NCBI RefSeq assembly: GCF_024168825.1
Contig: NZ_JALJWH010000001.1
Span: 868,001-932,000, forward strand
Direction of reading: 5' to 3'
Length of the DNA stretch: 64,000 bases
DNA from: Paenarthrobacter sp. A20
GTDB taxonomy: Bacteria; Actinomycetota; Actinomycetes; Actinomycetales; Micrococcaceae
This document shows positions 44,892-56,839 of the stretch, in pieces; position 1 is the stretch's first letter, and every line of letters starts with the position of its first letter. The position numbers and the translations under genes are program-made. The notes under the pieces are model-generated. The model ran no database searches, had not been told where the DNA came from, and was given only the letters and a program-made list of their open reading frames with translations.

Positions 44892-45542
44892 TCAGACTGT
44901 CTTTCCGGGCTTATTGACGATAATCCTCACCACGGTGGTGGGTTCCTCCAAAAGCTCCTGTCCACAAACCACAACGGACGTTTCCACGCCGCCAAGTTTG
45001 CGGATGACCTTCTTTGCCTTCTCAATCTCCTCGGCGGCACTGCGACCCTTGATGGCCACCACTTCACCACGGCCGTTCAACAGCGGAATCGTGAGGCCTG
45101 CCAGGTTGGACAGAGCAGAAACTGCCCGGGCGGTAACAACATCTGCGTCAACCATTCCGACAGCGAGCTCAGCACGCGTCTTCATGATGGTGACGTTGTC
45201 CAGGCCGAGGTCATCAACGACTTCCTGGAGCCAGATGACTCGACGTTCCAGCGGCTCAATCAACGTCAGCTCAAGGTCCGGACGGGCAATCGCCAGGCAG
45301 AGACCCGGCAAGCCTGCGCCGGAACCAACGTCGGCCACATGGCTGTCCATGGCAATGGCGGATTCAATGACTGCACAGTTAAGAACGTGCCGGCTCCACA
45401 ATCGCGGAATCTCGCGAGGGCCAATCAGTCCGCGCTCAGTTCCTGACGTCGCCAGGTGTTCCACATAGCGCTTGGCGAGATCCAAGCGCTCCCCAAAGAT
45501 CTTCTCTGCCGCTTCCAATTCAGCTGCGGTGATGTCAACCAT
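44892..45542 (-). CDS. rsmG: 16S rRNA (guanine527-N7)-methyltransferase
   Basis: A 216-residue SAM-dependent methyltransferase (GidB) that methylates G527 of 16S rRNA in the 530 loop; its loss gives low-level streptomycin resistance in other bacteria. SAM motif I is HVADVGSGAGLPGLCLAIARPD, followed by LTLIEPLERRVIWLQEV and the conserved VTARAVSALSNL. It begins six bases after the khpB stop and is in the usual position before parA. Confidence 0.94.
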   Translation of the reverse strand: MVDITAAELEAAEKIFGERLDLAKRYVEHLATSGTERGLIGPREIPRLWSRHVLNCAVIESAIAMDSHVADVGSGAGLPGLCLAIARPDLELTLIEPLERRVIWLQEVVDDLGLDNVTIMKTRAELAVGMVDADVVTARAVSALSNLAGLTIPLLNGRGEVVAIKGRSAAEEIEKAKKVIRKLGGVETSVVVCGQELLEEPTTVVRIIVNKPGKTV

Positions 45543-45548
45543 GAGCTG

Positions 45549-46100
45549 CTAGTCAGCCGAGACGACGATGTGGCGGCCAGCGCCTTCGCCTTCGGACTCG
45601 GAAACAAATCCGAGGTCGGCGACAGCATCGTGCACGATCTTGCGTTCGTAAGCGCTCATCGGCTCAAGGGCGACGGTTCCGCCGTCGGACTTGACCTTGG
45701 CAACGGCGTCTTCGGCGATCTGCTGAAGGACGCCGGCGCGCTCCTTGCGGTACCCGTTGATGTCCAGCACCAGGCGCGAACGGTTTTCGGTGGCAGAAAG
45801 AACAGACAGGCGGGCCAGCTCCTGCAGTGCTTCCAGGACCTCACCGTCGCGTCCTACGAGGCTGTCCAAGGCTGCGGACTCTTCATCGGCGCCGATGGAG
45901 ATGTACGTGCGTCCATTGCGAACCTCGATGTCGATGTCGCCATCGATATCGGCAATATCAAGAAGTTCTTCGAGGTAGTCGGCAGCAATGTCGCCTTCCT
46001 CTTCCAAACGGCTGGCCGTCTTGGACTGCGTCTCTTCCGTGGAGACTTCCTGGTCTTCAGTCACAGCGGCGATAACTTCTTCAGTGCTCTCGGCAGACAT
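45549..46100 (-). CDS. khpB: KhpB/Jag-type RNA-binding protein (KH and R3H domains)
   Basis: A 183-residue protein with an acidic Glu/Thr-rich N-terminus (about 1-40) in place of the Jag-N domain, a KH domain (about 65-125, containing LVGRDGEVLEALQELARLSVL) and an R3H domain (EPMSAYERKIVHDAVADLGFV, then SEGEGAGRHIVV). KhpB binds RNA together with KhpA and affects cell elongation in other Gram-positives. Its ATG overlaps the last base of the yidC stop (TAATG), so the two are translationally coupled. Confidence 0.9.
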   Translation of the reverse strand: MSAESTEEVIAAVTEDQEVSTEETQSKTASRLEEEGDIAADYLEELLDIADIDGDIDIEVRNGRTYISIGADEESAALDSLVGRDGEVLEALQELARLSVLSATENRSRLVLDINGYRKERAGVLQQIAEDAVAKVKSDGGTVALEPMSAYERKIVHDAVADLGFVSESEGEGAGRHIVVSAD

Positions 46101-47071
46101 TACTTCTTCTTCCTGTTCTTACGTTGTGGCTGGACGCGCTGGGCACGGATTTCGGCTGCTGCAGCGGCAGCAGCTTCGGCTTCAGCAGCAGCGTCCGCGG
46201 TCTTCTTGCCACCCAGCAGCGGCGGCAGGCCCTTCGCAGCGCGTCGCTCCTCCAGTGCCTTGGCGGCAGGTGAGCCCGGGGTGGGCATACGACGGATGAC
46301 GAAGAACTGCTGGCCCATGGTCCAGAGGTTGGTGGTGGTCCAGTAGATAAGGACACCGATCGGGAAGTTGATGCCGCCGATACCGAACACGAGCGGCAGG
46401 ATGTAGAGCATCATCTTCTGCTGGCGCATGAACGGGCTGGCCATGGCCTCTTCGGACATGTTCTTGGCCATGATCTGCTTCTGGGTGATGAACTGCGAGG
46501 CCGTCATGGCGACGATCATCACGATAGAGAGAACTACCACCGAGACGTTTCCAGCCCCGCCGTGCAACAGCGCAGAAGAAAGTGGTGCGCCGAAGATGCT
46601 GGATTCGTCGAACTCAACTACCTGCTGGGCACTCATGGCACCGATGCCATTGCCCGCGTTCTTGGCGTTGGAGATACCCGACAGCACCTGGAACAGCGCG
46701 AAGAAGAACGGCATCTGAATCAGCATCGGCAAACAGGCCGAGAACGGGTTGGTGCCGTGCTTCTTGTACAGCGCCATCTGCTCCTGCGCCATGGCCTGGC
46801 GGGAGAGCTGATCGGTCTTGCCCTTGTACTTGGTCTGAAGCTTCTTCAGGTCCGGCTGCAGCAGCTGCATGCCGCGCTGCGCTTTGATCTGCTTGACGAA
46901 GACTGGAATCAGGGCGGCACGGATCACCAACACGAGGCCGATGATGGACAGAGTCCACGTCCAGCCGTTCGCGGCGGGCAGGCCAATGAAGCTCAGTCCC
47001 TCGTGGAAGCCAACCATGATGATTGACACCAGCCACTTGAACGGAAACATGATCGTTTCAAAGAAGTCCAT
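46100..47071 (-). CDS. yidC: Membrane protein insertase YidC
   Basis: A 323-residue Oxa1/YidC insertase without a cleavable signal. The first membrane helix (IIMVGFHEGLSFIGL) and the conserved core IIGLVLVIRAALIPVFVKQIKAQRGMQLLQPDLKKLQTKYKGK, with the hydrophilic-groove Arg, are present, then FFALFQVLSGISN, further helices, and a basic Lys/Arg-rich C-terminal tail for ribosome contact. It inserts small membrane proteins alone or with SecYEG. It follows yidD by 16 bases. Confidence 0.94.
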   Translation of the reverse strand: MDFFETIMFPFKWLVSIIMVGFHEGLSFIGLPAANGWTWTLSIIGLVLVIRAALIPVFVKQIKAQRGMQLLQPDLKKLQTKYKGKTDQLSRQAMAQEQMALYKKHGTNPFSACLPMLIQMPFFFALFQVLSGISNAKNAGNGIGAMSAQQVVEFDESSIFGAPLSSALLHGGAGNVSVVVLSIVMIVAMTASQFITQKQIMAKNMSEEAMASPFMRQQKMMLYILPLVFGIGGINFPIGVLIYWTTTNLWTMGQQFFVIRRMPTPGSPAAKALEERRAAKGLPPLLGGKKTADAAAEAEAAAAAAAEIRAQRVQPQRKNRKKK

Positions 47072-47087
47072 ACGATATCCCTATTCG

Positions 47088-47510
47088 TTAGGCCGCCGAG
47101 CGGCCTTCTTCATCAGCCTGAGCAGCCAGGAACTGGTCCGGATTGTTCAGTACAACAATTGTGGGCGTCCGGCCTTCGGGCCAGTGACGGTGACCGGCGG
47201 GGACGTGGTCCACTCCACCGGCGTTCCAAGGGTGGCATTTGGCGAGCCTTTTGGCTGCGAGCCAGCTACCCTTTACGGCGCCATGCACCGTTACTGCTTC
47301 CAGGGCGTACGCCGAGCAGGAGGGAAAGAAACGGCAAACCTGGCCGTACAGGGGCGAGATGACCTTGCGGTACGTCTTCAGCAAGAGAATGAGAATGTTG
47401 CGCGGCAACTCCCAGAGGAAGGTGCCCACCGCAGCGGACAGATTCCTGGAGGGAACCTGTCCGGAGGGCGCGCTTGAAGAAGGAACGACGGCGGTGCTTA
47501 GGTCATGCAC
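47088..47510 (-). CDS. yidD: Membrane protein insertion efficiency factor YidD
   Basis: About 140 residues if it starts at GTG 47510, which has GGAAGGGA upstream and overlaps rnpA by only eight bases; a longer frame from 47573 would overlap rnpA by 71. The YidD core is LLKTYRKVISPLYGQVCRFFPSCSAYALEAVTVHG with the conserved cysteines and the basic end LAKCHPWNAGG. The protein assists YidC-mediated insertion at the cytoplasmic membrane face. Confidence 0.9.
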   Translation of the reverse strand: MHDLSTAVVPSSSAPSGQVPSRNLSAAVGTFLWELPRNILILLLKTYRKVISPLYGQVCRFFPSCSAYALEAVTVHGAVKGSWLAAKRLAKCHPWNAGGVDHVPAGHRHWPEGRTPTIVVLNNPDQFLAAQADEEGRSAA

Positions 47511-47913
47511 GCGGTGTCCCTTCCGTTGTGGTGCCGTTGTGTTCAGTCGAAGCGTTGCGTGGAACTGAGCCACCCAATCGCTTCGTCGTCACTGCCAGTG
47601 CGGCGTTGTAGTCAGAGAGCAGTTGCTCCCAGCTGGCAGATGCAGCTGCAGGCAATGCCCGGACCACGACCGCCAGACCCGTTCCATGCGTGTGCAAGGA
47701 CAGTCCGCCTATTTCTCTCAGTCTCCTCTTAACGAGGTTCCTGGTCACGGCGTTCCCGACGGCTTTGGAGACAATGAAGCCGATTCGACTCGGCTCCCCG
47801 GCCCCGATAGAGGCCGTATATAACACTAAGTTCCGGCGTCCATTGCGGACGCCGGAACGTACAGTTGTTGAAAAGTCGGTAGACGTCCGCAGACGGTTAG
47901 GGGTGGCTAGCAC
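47503..47913 (-). CDS. rnpA: Ribonuclease P protein component
   Basis: A 136-residue basic protein that with the P RNA matures tRNA 5' ends. It shows the conserved start MLATPNRLRTSTDFSTTVRSG and the RNR-like helix GFIVSKAVGNAVTRNLVKRRLRE. The C-terminus is slightly longer than usual because it runs into yidD. It follows rpmH by 41 bases. Confidence 0.93.
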   Translation of the reverse strand: MLATPNRLRTSTDFSTTVRSGVRNGRRNLVLYTASIGAGEPSRIGFIVSKAVGNAVTRNLVKRRLREIGGLSLHTHGTGLAVVVRALPAAASASWEQLLSDYNAALAVTTKRLGGSVPRNASTEHNGTTTEGTPRA

Positions 47914-47954
47914 CGTAAAACCCGCAAAAAGACCCTGACCGACAAGTCAGTTAT

Positions 47955-48092
47955 TTACGCCGACAGTTCGACGCGGCCCTTGCCGCGACGGGCAGCCAGG
48001 ATGGCGCGGCCGGCACGGGTGCGCATACGAAGGCGGAAGCCATGCTTCTTGGCCCGACGGCGGTTATTCGGCTGAAAAGTCCGCTTGCTCAC
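47955..48092 (-). CDS. rpmH: 50S ribosomal protein L34
   Basis: Forty-five residues, starting [20 protein letters not shown] from a GTG codon (48092) and ending RVELSA. This is the standard L34 sequence, a basic protein at the ribosome's 23S domain. It is too short for automatic gene lists but certain from sequence. First gene of the minus-strand rpmH-rnpA-yidD-yidC-khpB-rsmG-parA-parB cluster. Confidence 0.97.
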   Translation of the reverse strand: MSKRTFQPNNRRRAKKHGFRLRMRTRAGRAILAARRGKGRVELSA

Positions 48093-48557
48093 GTTAGTTA
48101 CTCCAGTGGATCAAAGGTGCGCCCACCCGATCAAAAAAGGGGAAGAACTGGCCGACGCTAAGTTTTGTATGTGCCTGCCGCCGTTGCCTTCCATACGGTG
48201 AACGTACGGAGTTACAACTGATCTCAAAAGCGGACACAAAGGACTTCACAACGTTAGGGCAAAAAGGCACCCACAGTCAAACCGGGAGCCTGCCGCGGAG
48301 CTATCCACAGCTGTGCCCAACCATCGTTCCCAGCCTGTGGATGAAGTGGCTCACAGCCCTGATTCCAGAACCACAACGGTGTAATTATCCACAGGCAACT
48401 TCCCAGCTATCTTCTAGCGATTCCATCCCCTAGAGTGGCTCAGTAGCCCAATGTCCACCCGCTGTGTATAACTCTGTGGATTATCGCCCAGAACAGCGCC
48501 GCCGGAGAGACTTCGGCTGCCAGCAACGCCGGCAAGCAAGTATTTAGGAACTGATTG
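48093..48557. other. rpmH-dnaA intergenic part of the origin region
   Basis: The divergent spacer contains several DnaA boxes: CTATCCACA (48301), TGTGGATGA (48336), TTATCCACA (48385) and TGTGGATTA (48475), in both orientations. It should also hold the promoters of rpmH and dnaA. GC-poorer than the genes. Together with the dnaA-dnaN spacer it forms the classical oriC. Confidence 0.75.
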
Positions 48558-49976
48558 ATGACAGTAGACGAAGCCAACCACGCCAACACTGTCGGAAGTT
48601 CCTGGCGCAGGGTGCTGAGCCTCATGGAACAGGACGACCGGGTTTCACCCCGTCAGCGCGGTTTCGTCATCCTCGCCCAGGCACAGGGCCTTATCGGTTC
48701 CACCTTGCTGGTGGCCGTTCCCAATGAACTCACCCGCGAAGTCCTGCAGACGCAGGTCAAGGATGCCCTGGACGATGCCCTCCGCAGCGTCTTCTCGGAT
48801 GACATCCGCTGCGCCATCGACGTAGACACCGATCTGGTGCCCGTCCATGCAGAGCCGGAACCCGTCGTCGAGCTGTCCGCAGTGTCCGACTTCGCCGAGC
48901 CGAAGCCGCAGCCTACTCCGCCCAGCACCTCGCATGAGTTTGGTCGCCTGAATCCGAAGTACATCTTCGATACCTTCGTCATCGGTTCCTCGAACCGCTT
49001 TGCGCACGCGGCCGCCGTCGCCGTCGCCGAAGCGCCTGCCAAGGCGTACAACCCGCTGTTCATCTACGGTGACTCGGGGCTCGGCAAGACCCACCTGCTG
49101 CACGCAATCGGACACTACGCCCGCCGGCTCTACAGCGGCATCCGGGTCCGGTACGTGAACTCCGAAGAGTTCACCAACGACTTCATCAACTCCATCCGTG
49201 ATGATGAGGGCACCAGCTTCAAGACCACGTACCGCAACGTGGATGTGCTTTTGATTGATGACATCCAGTTCCTGGCGGGCAAGGACCGGACCCAGGAAGA
49301 GTTCTTCCACACGTTCAATGCCCTGCACAACGCCAATAAGCAGGTTGTCATCACCTCCGACCAGCCGCCCAAGATGCTCGCCGGCTTCGAGGACCGCATG
49401 ACGTCCCGCTTCGAGTGGGGCCTGCTGACGGACATCCAGCCGCCCGAACTCGAAACCCGCATCGCCATCCTCCGCAAGAAGGGCCTGAGCGAAGGCCTTT
49501 CGGCGCCGGACGATGCCCTGGAATACATCGCGTCAAAGATCTCCAGCAACATCCGCGAACTCGAAGGCGCCCTCATCCGCGTCACCGCATTCGCAAGCCT
49601 CAACCGCCAGCCGGTGGACGTTGCCCTGGCTGAAATGGTTCTCAAGGACCTCATCACCGACGACGGTGCCCAGGAAATCACGGCGAAGCAGATCCTTGAC
49701 CAGACGGCTGACTACTTCAAGCTCAGCATGGAAGAGCTCTGCAGCAAGTCCCGAACCCGCACGTTGGTGACAGCGCGACAGATCGCTATGTACCTGTGCC
49801 GCGAACTGACGGATATGTCCTTGCCGAAGATCGGGCAGGAGCTCGGCGGGCGCGATCACACCACCGTCATCCACGCTGACCGCAAGATCCGCGAGCTGAT
49901 GGCAGAGCGTCGTGTGATTTACAACCAGGTCACCGAGCTGACCAACCGGATCAAACAGCAGCAGCGGGACTCCTGA
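48558..49976 (+). CDS. dnaA: Chromosomal replication initiator protein DnaA
   Basis: A 472-residue initiator. Domain I (about 10-90) with SWRRVLSLMEQDDRVSPRQRGFVIL-like helices, a short linker, then the AAA+ core: Walker A YGDSGLGKTHLLHAIG, Walker B VLLIDDIQFLAGK, sensor motifs and a C-terminal DnaA-box-binding helix-turn-helix with GGRDHTTVIHADRKI. The ATG at 48558 is preferred to the TTG three bases upstream. Domain II is short for an actinobacterium. First gene of the plus-strand replication run. Confidence 0.97.
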   Translation: MTVDEANHANTVGSSWRRVLSLMEQDDRVSPRQRGFVILAQAQGLIGSTLLVAVPNELTREVLQTQVKDALDDALRSVFSDDIRCAIDVDTDLVPVHAEPEPVVELSAVSDFAEPKPQPTPPSTSHEFGRLNPKYIFDTFVIGSSNRFAHAAAVAVAEAPAKAYNPLFIYGDSGLGKTHLLHAIGHYARRLYSGIRVRYVNSEEFTNDFINSIRDDEGTSFKTTYRNVDVLLIDDIQFLAGKDRTQEEFFHTFNALHNANKQVVITSDQPPKMLAGFEDRMTSRFEWGLLTDIQPPELETRIAILRKKGLSEGLSAPDDALEYIASKISSNIRELEGALIRVTAFASLNRQPVDVALAEMVLKDLITDDGAQEITAKQILDQTADYFKLSMEELCSKSRTRTLVTARQIAMYLCRELTDMSLPKIGQELGGRDHTTVIHADRKIRELMAERRVIYNQVTELTNRIKQQQRDS

Positions 49977-50551
49977 ATTCCACATCGCTCCCGGCACTAC
50001 ATACCTTATTAACAGGCGCATGTGGATAAGCCTGTGGATACTTAAGGGGACAAGCGCGGTTAATGGGCTTAAAACCCTTAAGCCGTCTGTGGATCGTTAA
50101 AAACGGGCCTGGGAGTTGTCCCCATCCACACCCTGTTTAAAACCCAGTTAACACACAATCCGTGAACAGGGCTTAACCGCGGAACGACGCGGTGGGATCG
50201 GGTTATCCACAGTTTCCACAGCAGTTATTAACACTACGAATCCCAAAAAATTGAAATCCCTCAAATAACAATCTCGTTCTGCCACCCACCCGACCATCCC
50301 GAGGACAGACCAACGGCCTGGCCAATGCCACCCTCCGGCTGTCCACAGAGGAGGGCTCCGCCCGGTCGGGGATGGGTTAATCGCGGATCTTCCGGCTAAG
50401 CTGTCAGCAGCGCTCCCATCCCTGGGTCTGTTTGTAGTTCGCTCAGCGCGGACCATGCAGGTTCCGGTGCCGGACTGCGAAGATTTAGCGGCTTCCAAGC
50501 AGGAATCCGCAGCTACTACATGGCAGCAGCAATGAAAGGCGGCACCCCTCC
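49977..50551. other. oriC candidate (dnaA-dnaN spacer)
   Basis: A gene-free 575-base spacer with DnaA boxes TGTGGATAA (50021), TGTGGATAC (50033), TGTGGATCG (50088), TTGTCCCCA (50116), CCATCCACA (50122) and TTATCCACA (50203), and an AT-rich stretch TTATTAACACTACGAATCCC near 50224 and TTGAAATCCCTC after it that may be the unwinding element. This is where actinobacterial oriC normally lies. It also must contain the dnaN promoter. Confidence 0.85.
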
Positions 50552-51676
50552 GTGAAGTTCAGAGTCGACCGCGACGTCCTGGCAGAAGCCGTTACGTGGA
50601 CCGCGCGGTCGTTGTCTCCGCGGCCGCCCGTACCTGTGCTTTCCGGCCTCCTCCTCAAAGCCGAGGCAGGAACCGTCAGCCTCTCAAGCTTCGATTACGA
50701 GACTTCCGCACGCCTGGAAATTCCGGCGGATATCGCCGTTGAGGGCACAATCCTCGTTTCCGGACGCCTGTTGGCAGATATCTGCCGCAGCCTTCCCTCC
50801 GCTCCCGTCGAAGTCGAGACTGATGGCAGCAAAGTCACTCTCACGTGCCGTCGAAGCAGCTTCCACCTGGCCACCATGCCCGAGGCCGAATACCCGGCAC
50901 TGCCGGCATTGCCTGCCATCAGTGGCACGCTGCCCGGGGATGCTTTCGCGCAGGCCGTGTCCCAGGTGATCATCGCAGCGAGCAAGGACGACACCTTGCC
51001 GATCCTCACCGGTGTGCGCATGGAGATCGAGGACGACCTCATTACGCTCCTGGCAACGGACCGTTACCGTCTGGCCATGCGTGAAGTCCCTTGGAAGCCT
51101 GTCACTCCCGGCATTTCGACAAGTGCCCTGGTCAAGTCCAAGACGTTGAACGAAGTAGCCAAGACCCTTGGTGGCAGCGGCGACATCAACCTTGCCCTCG
51201 CAGACGACGACAGCAGGCTCATCGGCTTCGAGAGTGGCGGACGCACCACCACCTCGCTCCTGGTGGACGGCGACTACCCCAAGATCCGCTCCCTGTTCCC
51301 GGACTCCACCCCGATCCATGCAACTGTTCAGACCCAGGAATTGGTCGAAGCAGTTCGTCGTGTTTCGCTTGTTGCCGAGCGGAACACCCCGGTCCGTCTC
51401 GCCTTCACGCAAGGACTTTTGAACCTCGACGCCGGTACCGGTGAAGACGCGCAGGCTTCCGAAGAACTTGAAGCACAGCTTTCCGGTGAAGACATCACCG
51501 TGGCCTTCAACCCGCATTACCTCGTTGAGGGCTTGAGCGTCATCGAAACCAAATTCGTTCGATTCTCCTTCACCACTGCCCCCAAGCCCGCCATGATCAC
51601 GGCCCAGGCTGAAGCGGACGGCGAAGACCAGGACGACTACCGCTACCTCGTGATGCCGGTCCGCCTCCCCAACTAG
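50552..51676 (+). CDS. dnaN: DNA polymerase III subunit beta (sliding clamp)
   Basis: A 374-residue clamp: MKFRVDRDVLAEAVTWTAR at the start (GTG codon), the three repeated domains, and the C-terminal VIETKFVRFSFTTAPKPAMI/YRYLVMPVRL that forms the protein-binding pocket and ends MPVRLPN. It forms the ring that tethers polymerase III. It follows dnaA after the origin spacer and precedes gnd by about 40 bases. Confidence 0.96.
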   Translation: MKFRVDRDVLAEAVTWTARSLSPRPPVPVLSGLLLKAEAGTVSLSSFDYETSARLEIPADIAVEGTILVSGRLLADICRSLPSAPVEVETDGSKVTLTCRRSSFHLATMPEAEYPALPALPAISGTLPGDAFAQAVSQVIIAASKDDTLPILTGVRMEIEDDLITLLATDRYRLAMREVPWKPVTPGISTSALVKSKTLNEVAKTLGGSGDINLALADDDSRLIGFESGGRTTTSLLVDGDYPKIRSLFPDSTPIHATVQTQELVEAVRRVSLVAERNTPVRLAFTQGLLNLDAGTGEDAQASEELEAQLSGEDITVAFNPHYLVEGLSVIETKFVRFSFTTAPKPAMITAQAEADGEDQDDYRYLVMPVRLPN

Positions 51677-51717
51677 CCGAAACGTACCCGCCACCTTCGC
51701 AGAAAAGAGTTCACACT

Positions 51718-52602
51718 GTGCACATCGGTCTGATCGGCCTCGGAAAAATGGGTTTCAACATGCGCCAGCGCATGCGGAACGGCGGCATCGAAGTCACTGG
51801 TTTCGACCGCAATCCGGACGTCACTGATGTTGCTTCCGTAGATGAACTCATCGCGGCCCTTCCCACTCCCCGACTGGTCTGGGTCATGGTGCCGTCAGGC
51901 GCGATCACCGACGCCGTAGTGACCGAACTGGGTGAGAAACTGAGCCCTGGCGACTTGGTGATCGATGGCGGGAACTCGCGTTTCACCGAAGACCAGAAGC
52001 ACGCTGCAGCACTTGCCGAAAAGAACATCCGATTCGCGGATTGTGGTGTTTCCGGCGGTGTTTGGGGCCTCGAAAATGGTTACGGCCTGATGGCCGGCGG
52101 CGCCGATGAAGACATCGAACTGGCTCTGCCGGTGTTCGATGCCCTCCGGCCTGAAGGCGAACGCGCCGACAGCTTCGTCCACGTTGGCGGTGTCGGTGCA
52201 GGCCACTACGCGAAGATGGTCCACAACGGCATCGAATACGGCCTTATGCAGGCGTACGCAGAGGGTTACGAACTGCTGGCGGCAAAGGACATCGTGAAGG
52301 ACCTTCCGGGAACTTTCCGGGCCTGGCAAAAAGGTACCGTTGTGCGCTCATGGCTCTTGGACCTCATGGTCAAGGCACTCGATGAGGATCCGGGCCTGGC
52401 CTCGATCGACGACTACGTCGAGGATTCCGGCGAGGGTCGCTGGACCGTGGAGGAAGCGATCGCCAACGCAGTGCCGGCTCCGGCCATCACCGCCGCGCTC
52501 TTCGCTCGGTTTGCTTCCCGTGAGGACAACTCGCCGGCCATGAAGATGGTCTCTGCCTTGCGCCACCAGTTCGGCGGACACGCCACCCGTCCGGCCAACT
52601 AG
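51718..52602 (+). CDS. gnd: 6-phosphogluconate dehydrogenase, decarboxylating (short, GndA-type)
   Basis: A 294-residue NAD(P)-dependent enzyme that converts 6-phosphogluconate to ribulose 5-phosphate and CO2. [19 protein letters not shown] is the nucleotide site, and [37 protein letters not shown] and [21 protein letters not shown] are the 6PGDH signatures with the catalytic Lys and His. Length is that of the short NAD-preferring type rather than the 470-residue type. GTG start. Its place between dnaN and recF is an actinobacterial habit. Confidence 0.93.
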   Translation: MHIGLIGLGKMGFNMRQRMRNGGIEVTGFDRNPDVTDVASVDELIAALPTPRLVWVMVPSGAITDAVVTELGEKLSPGDLVIDGGNSRFTEDQKHAAALAEKNIRFADCGVSGGVWGLENGYGLMAGGADEDIELALPVFDALRPEGERADSFVHVGGVGAGHYAKMVHNGIEYGLMQAYAEGYELLAAKDIVKDLPGTFRAWQKGTVVRSWLLDLMVKALDEDPGLASIDDYVEDSGEGRWTVEEAIANAVPAPAITAALFARFASREDNSPAMKMVSALRHQFGGHATRPAN

Positions 52603-52625
52603 GCCGCAGGAGTCCTGCAAACGGC

Positions 52626-53819
52626 GTGTACCTCGAACATCTTTCGCTGACGGATTTCCGCAGCTACGCACAGGTTGACCTGAAGCTCGGCCCCGGCGTG
52701 ACGGTCCTGGTCGGTTCCAACGGGATTGGCAAGACCAACCTGATGGAAGCCATCGGGTACCTTGCCACGCTGAGTTCACATCGGGTGAGCACAGATGCGC
52801 CCCTGCTCCGGTTCGGCGCCGAGCGCGCGATGATCCGCGCCAGGCTTGTCCGTGGAGAGCAATCAACGGTCATTGAGCTTGAAATCAATGCCGGCCGGGC
52901 TAACCGGGGCCGTATCAACCGCAGCAATCCGGTCCGGGCAAGGGACATCCTGGGCATCTGCCAAACTGTTTTGTTCGCACCCGAAGATCTGGCGTTGGTC
53001 AAGGGAGACCCTTCGAACCGCAGGCGCTTCCTGGATGAACTGTTGGTCAGCCTTGTTCCGCGGCATGCTGCAACCCGCAGCGACTATGATCGCGTCCTGA
53101 AGCAACGTAATGCCCTGCTGAAATCGGCGCGGGCCGGGAAATTCACGGCCGGCCATGAGGCAACCCTGGACGTTTGGGACCAGCACATGGCCCGCGCCGG
53201 CGCGGAACTACTCCACGCCCGGCTCGAACTCGTGGAAAGATTGCGTCCCCATCTGAACAGCGCCTACGCACAGCTCACCGACGGATCCAAAGAGGCGGGT
53301 GCGGTCTACCGCTCAACCATCCAGGGCGTCCTGGACGACGACGGCGGCCCGGCGGACCACGGAACGGAACCTTCGCCGTCGGTTGACGACCTTCGGCTCC
53401 TGTCCGTGGATGAACTCACTGAACGCTACATCCAGGCCTTCGCAGCATCACGGAAGAAGGAACTGGAACGGGGCATCTCCCTGGTGGGCCCGCATCGTGA
53501 CGAACTGGAGCTCACTTTGGGCCAAGCTCCTGCCAAGGGCTATGCATCCCACGGTGAAACATGGTCCATGTGCTTGTCCCTCCGGCTCGCTTCCTACTAC
53601 GTGATGTTGGACGATGCCCGCACCGGAGGCACCGCTCCGATCCTCATCCTCGATGACGTTTTCGCCGAACTGGATGTCCAGCGCCGGCGTAAACTGGCTG
53701 CAATAGTGGCTGGCGCCGAGCAGGTGTTGGTGACTGCCGCCGTCGATGCCGATATCCCTGAGGAGCTGGCCGGACGGCGCGTAACCGTTGTTCCGGGAGG
53801 CATCGATGGCGAAGGATAG
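52626..53819 (+). CDS. recF: DNA replication and repair protein RecF
   Basis: A 397-residue SMC-like ATPase that helps load RecA at gaps. It begins [18 protein letters not shown] after a GTG start; Walker A is [15 protein letters not shown], the signature region [16 protein letters not shown] and Walker [17 protein letters not shown]. It is 23 bases after gnd and its last 14 bases overlap the DUF721 gene. Confidence 0.94.
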   Translation: MYLEHLSLTDFRSYAQVDLKLGPGVTVLVGSNGIGKTNLMEAIGYLATLSSHRVSTDAPLLRFGAERAMIRARLVRGEQSTVIELEINAGRANRGRINRSNPVRARDILGICQTVLFAPEDLALVKGDPSNRRRFLDELLVSLVPRHAATRSDYDRVLKQRNALLKSARAGKFTAGHEATLDVWDQHMARAGAELLHARLELVERLRPHLNSAYAQLTDGSKEAGAVYRSTIQGVLDDDGGPADHGTEPSPSVDDLRLLSVDELTERYIQAFAASRKKELERGISLVGPHRDELELTLGQAPAKGYASHGETWSMCLSLRLASYYVMLDDARTGGTAPILILDDVFAELDVQRRRKLAAIVAGAEQVLVTAAVDADIPEELAGRRVTVVPGGIDGEG

Positions 53820-54360
53820 CCGCGACGGACTTCAGCCCGGACGCGATCCGGACGAGATCGATGCTGCCCAAGCGGCGCTGAACCGGATGCGGGAGGCTGC
53901 TGCCGCCCGCGGTGAAGTGAGGCAACGGGCCCCCAGACCTGGGTCTGCCCCGAAGCGTAAGGGCATCCGGGATACCAGGGGATTCGCGCAATTCCACGGC
54001 AGCGGACGGGACCCCTTGGGCCTCGGAAATGTCGTTGGCCGATTGGTGGCCGAACGCGGGTGGACATCGCCTGTGGCCGTGGGCTCGGTGATGGCGGAAT
54101 GGGAAACCTTGGTTGGAGGGGACATCTCGGCACATTGCACGCCGGAGAGCTTCACGGACACCACTCTCCATGTCCGTTGCGATTCAACGGCTTGGGCCAC
54201 CCAACTGCGTTTGCTGAGCACGAGCCTCCTGGAGATGTTCCGCAATGAGCTTGGAGAAGGCGTGGTCACCAGTATCCAGGTGCTGGGCCCGTCGGCTCCA
54301 AGTTGGCGAAAAGGCGGGCGCAGCGTCAACGGTCGGGGCCCGAGGGATACTTACGGCTAA
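53806..54360 (+). CDS. DUF721 (DciA-like) protein
   Basis: A 184-residue protein with an Arg/Gly-rich N-terminal tail (about 1-60) and a C-terminal DUF721 domain ([42 protein letters not shown]). In other actinobacteria DciA loads the DnaB helicase, so a replication role fits its position between recF and gyrB. ATG at 53806 follows GGGAGG and overlaps recF by 14 bases. Confidence 0.9.
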   Translation: MAKDSRDGLQPGRDPDEIDAAQAALNRMREAAAARGEVRQRAPRPGSAPKRKGIRDTRGFAQFHGSGRDPLGLGNVVGRLVAERGWTSPVAVGSVMAEWETLVGGDISAHCTPESFTDTTLHVRCDSTAWATQLRLLSTSLLEMFRNELGEGVVTSIQVLGPSAPSWRKGGRSVNGRGPRDTYG

Positions 54361-56776
<2,416 letters not shown>

Positions 56777-56839
56777 GGCTCCACAAGGGCATCTGAATAT
56801 TCCAGAACTGACATATACCTGAAACGGAAACCTTAGATT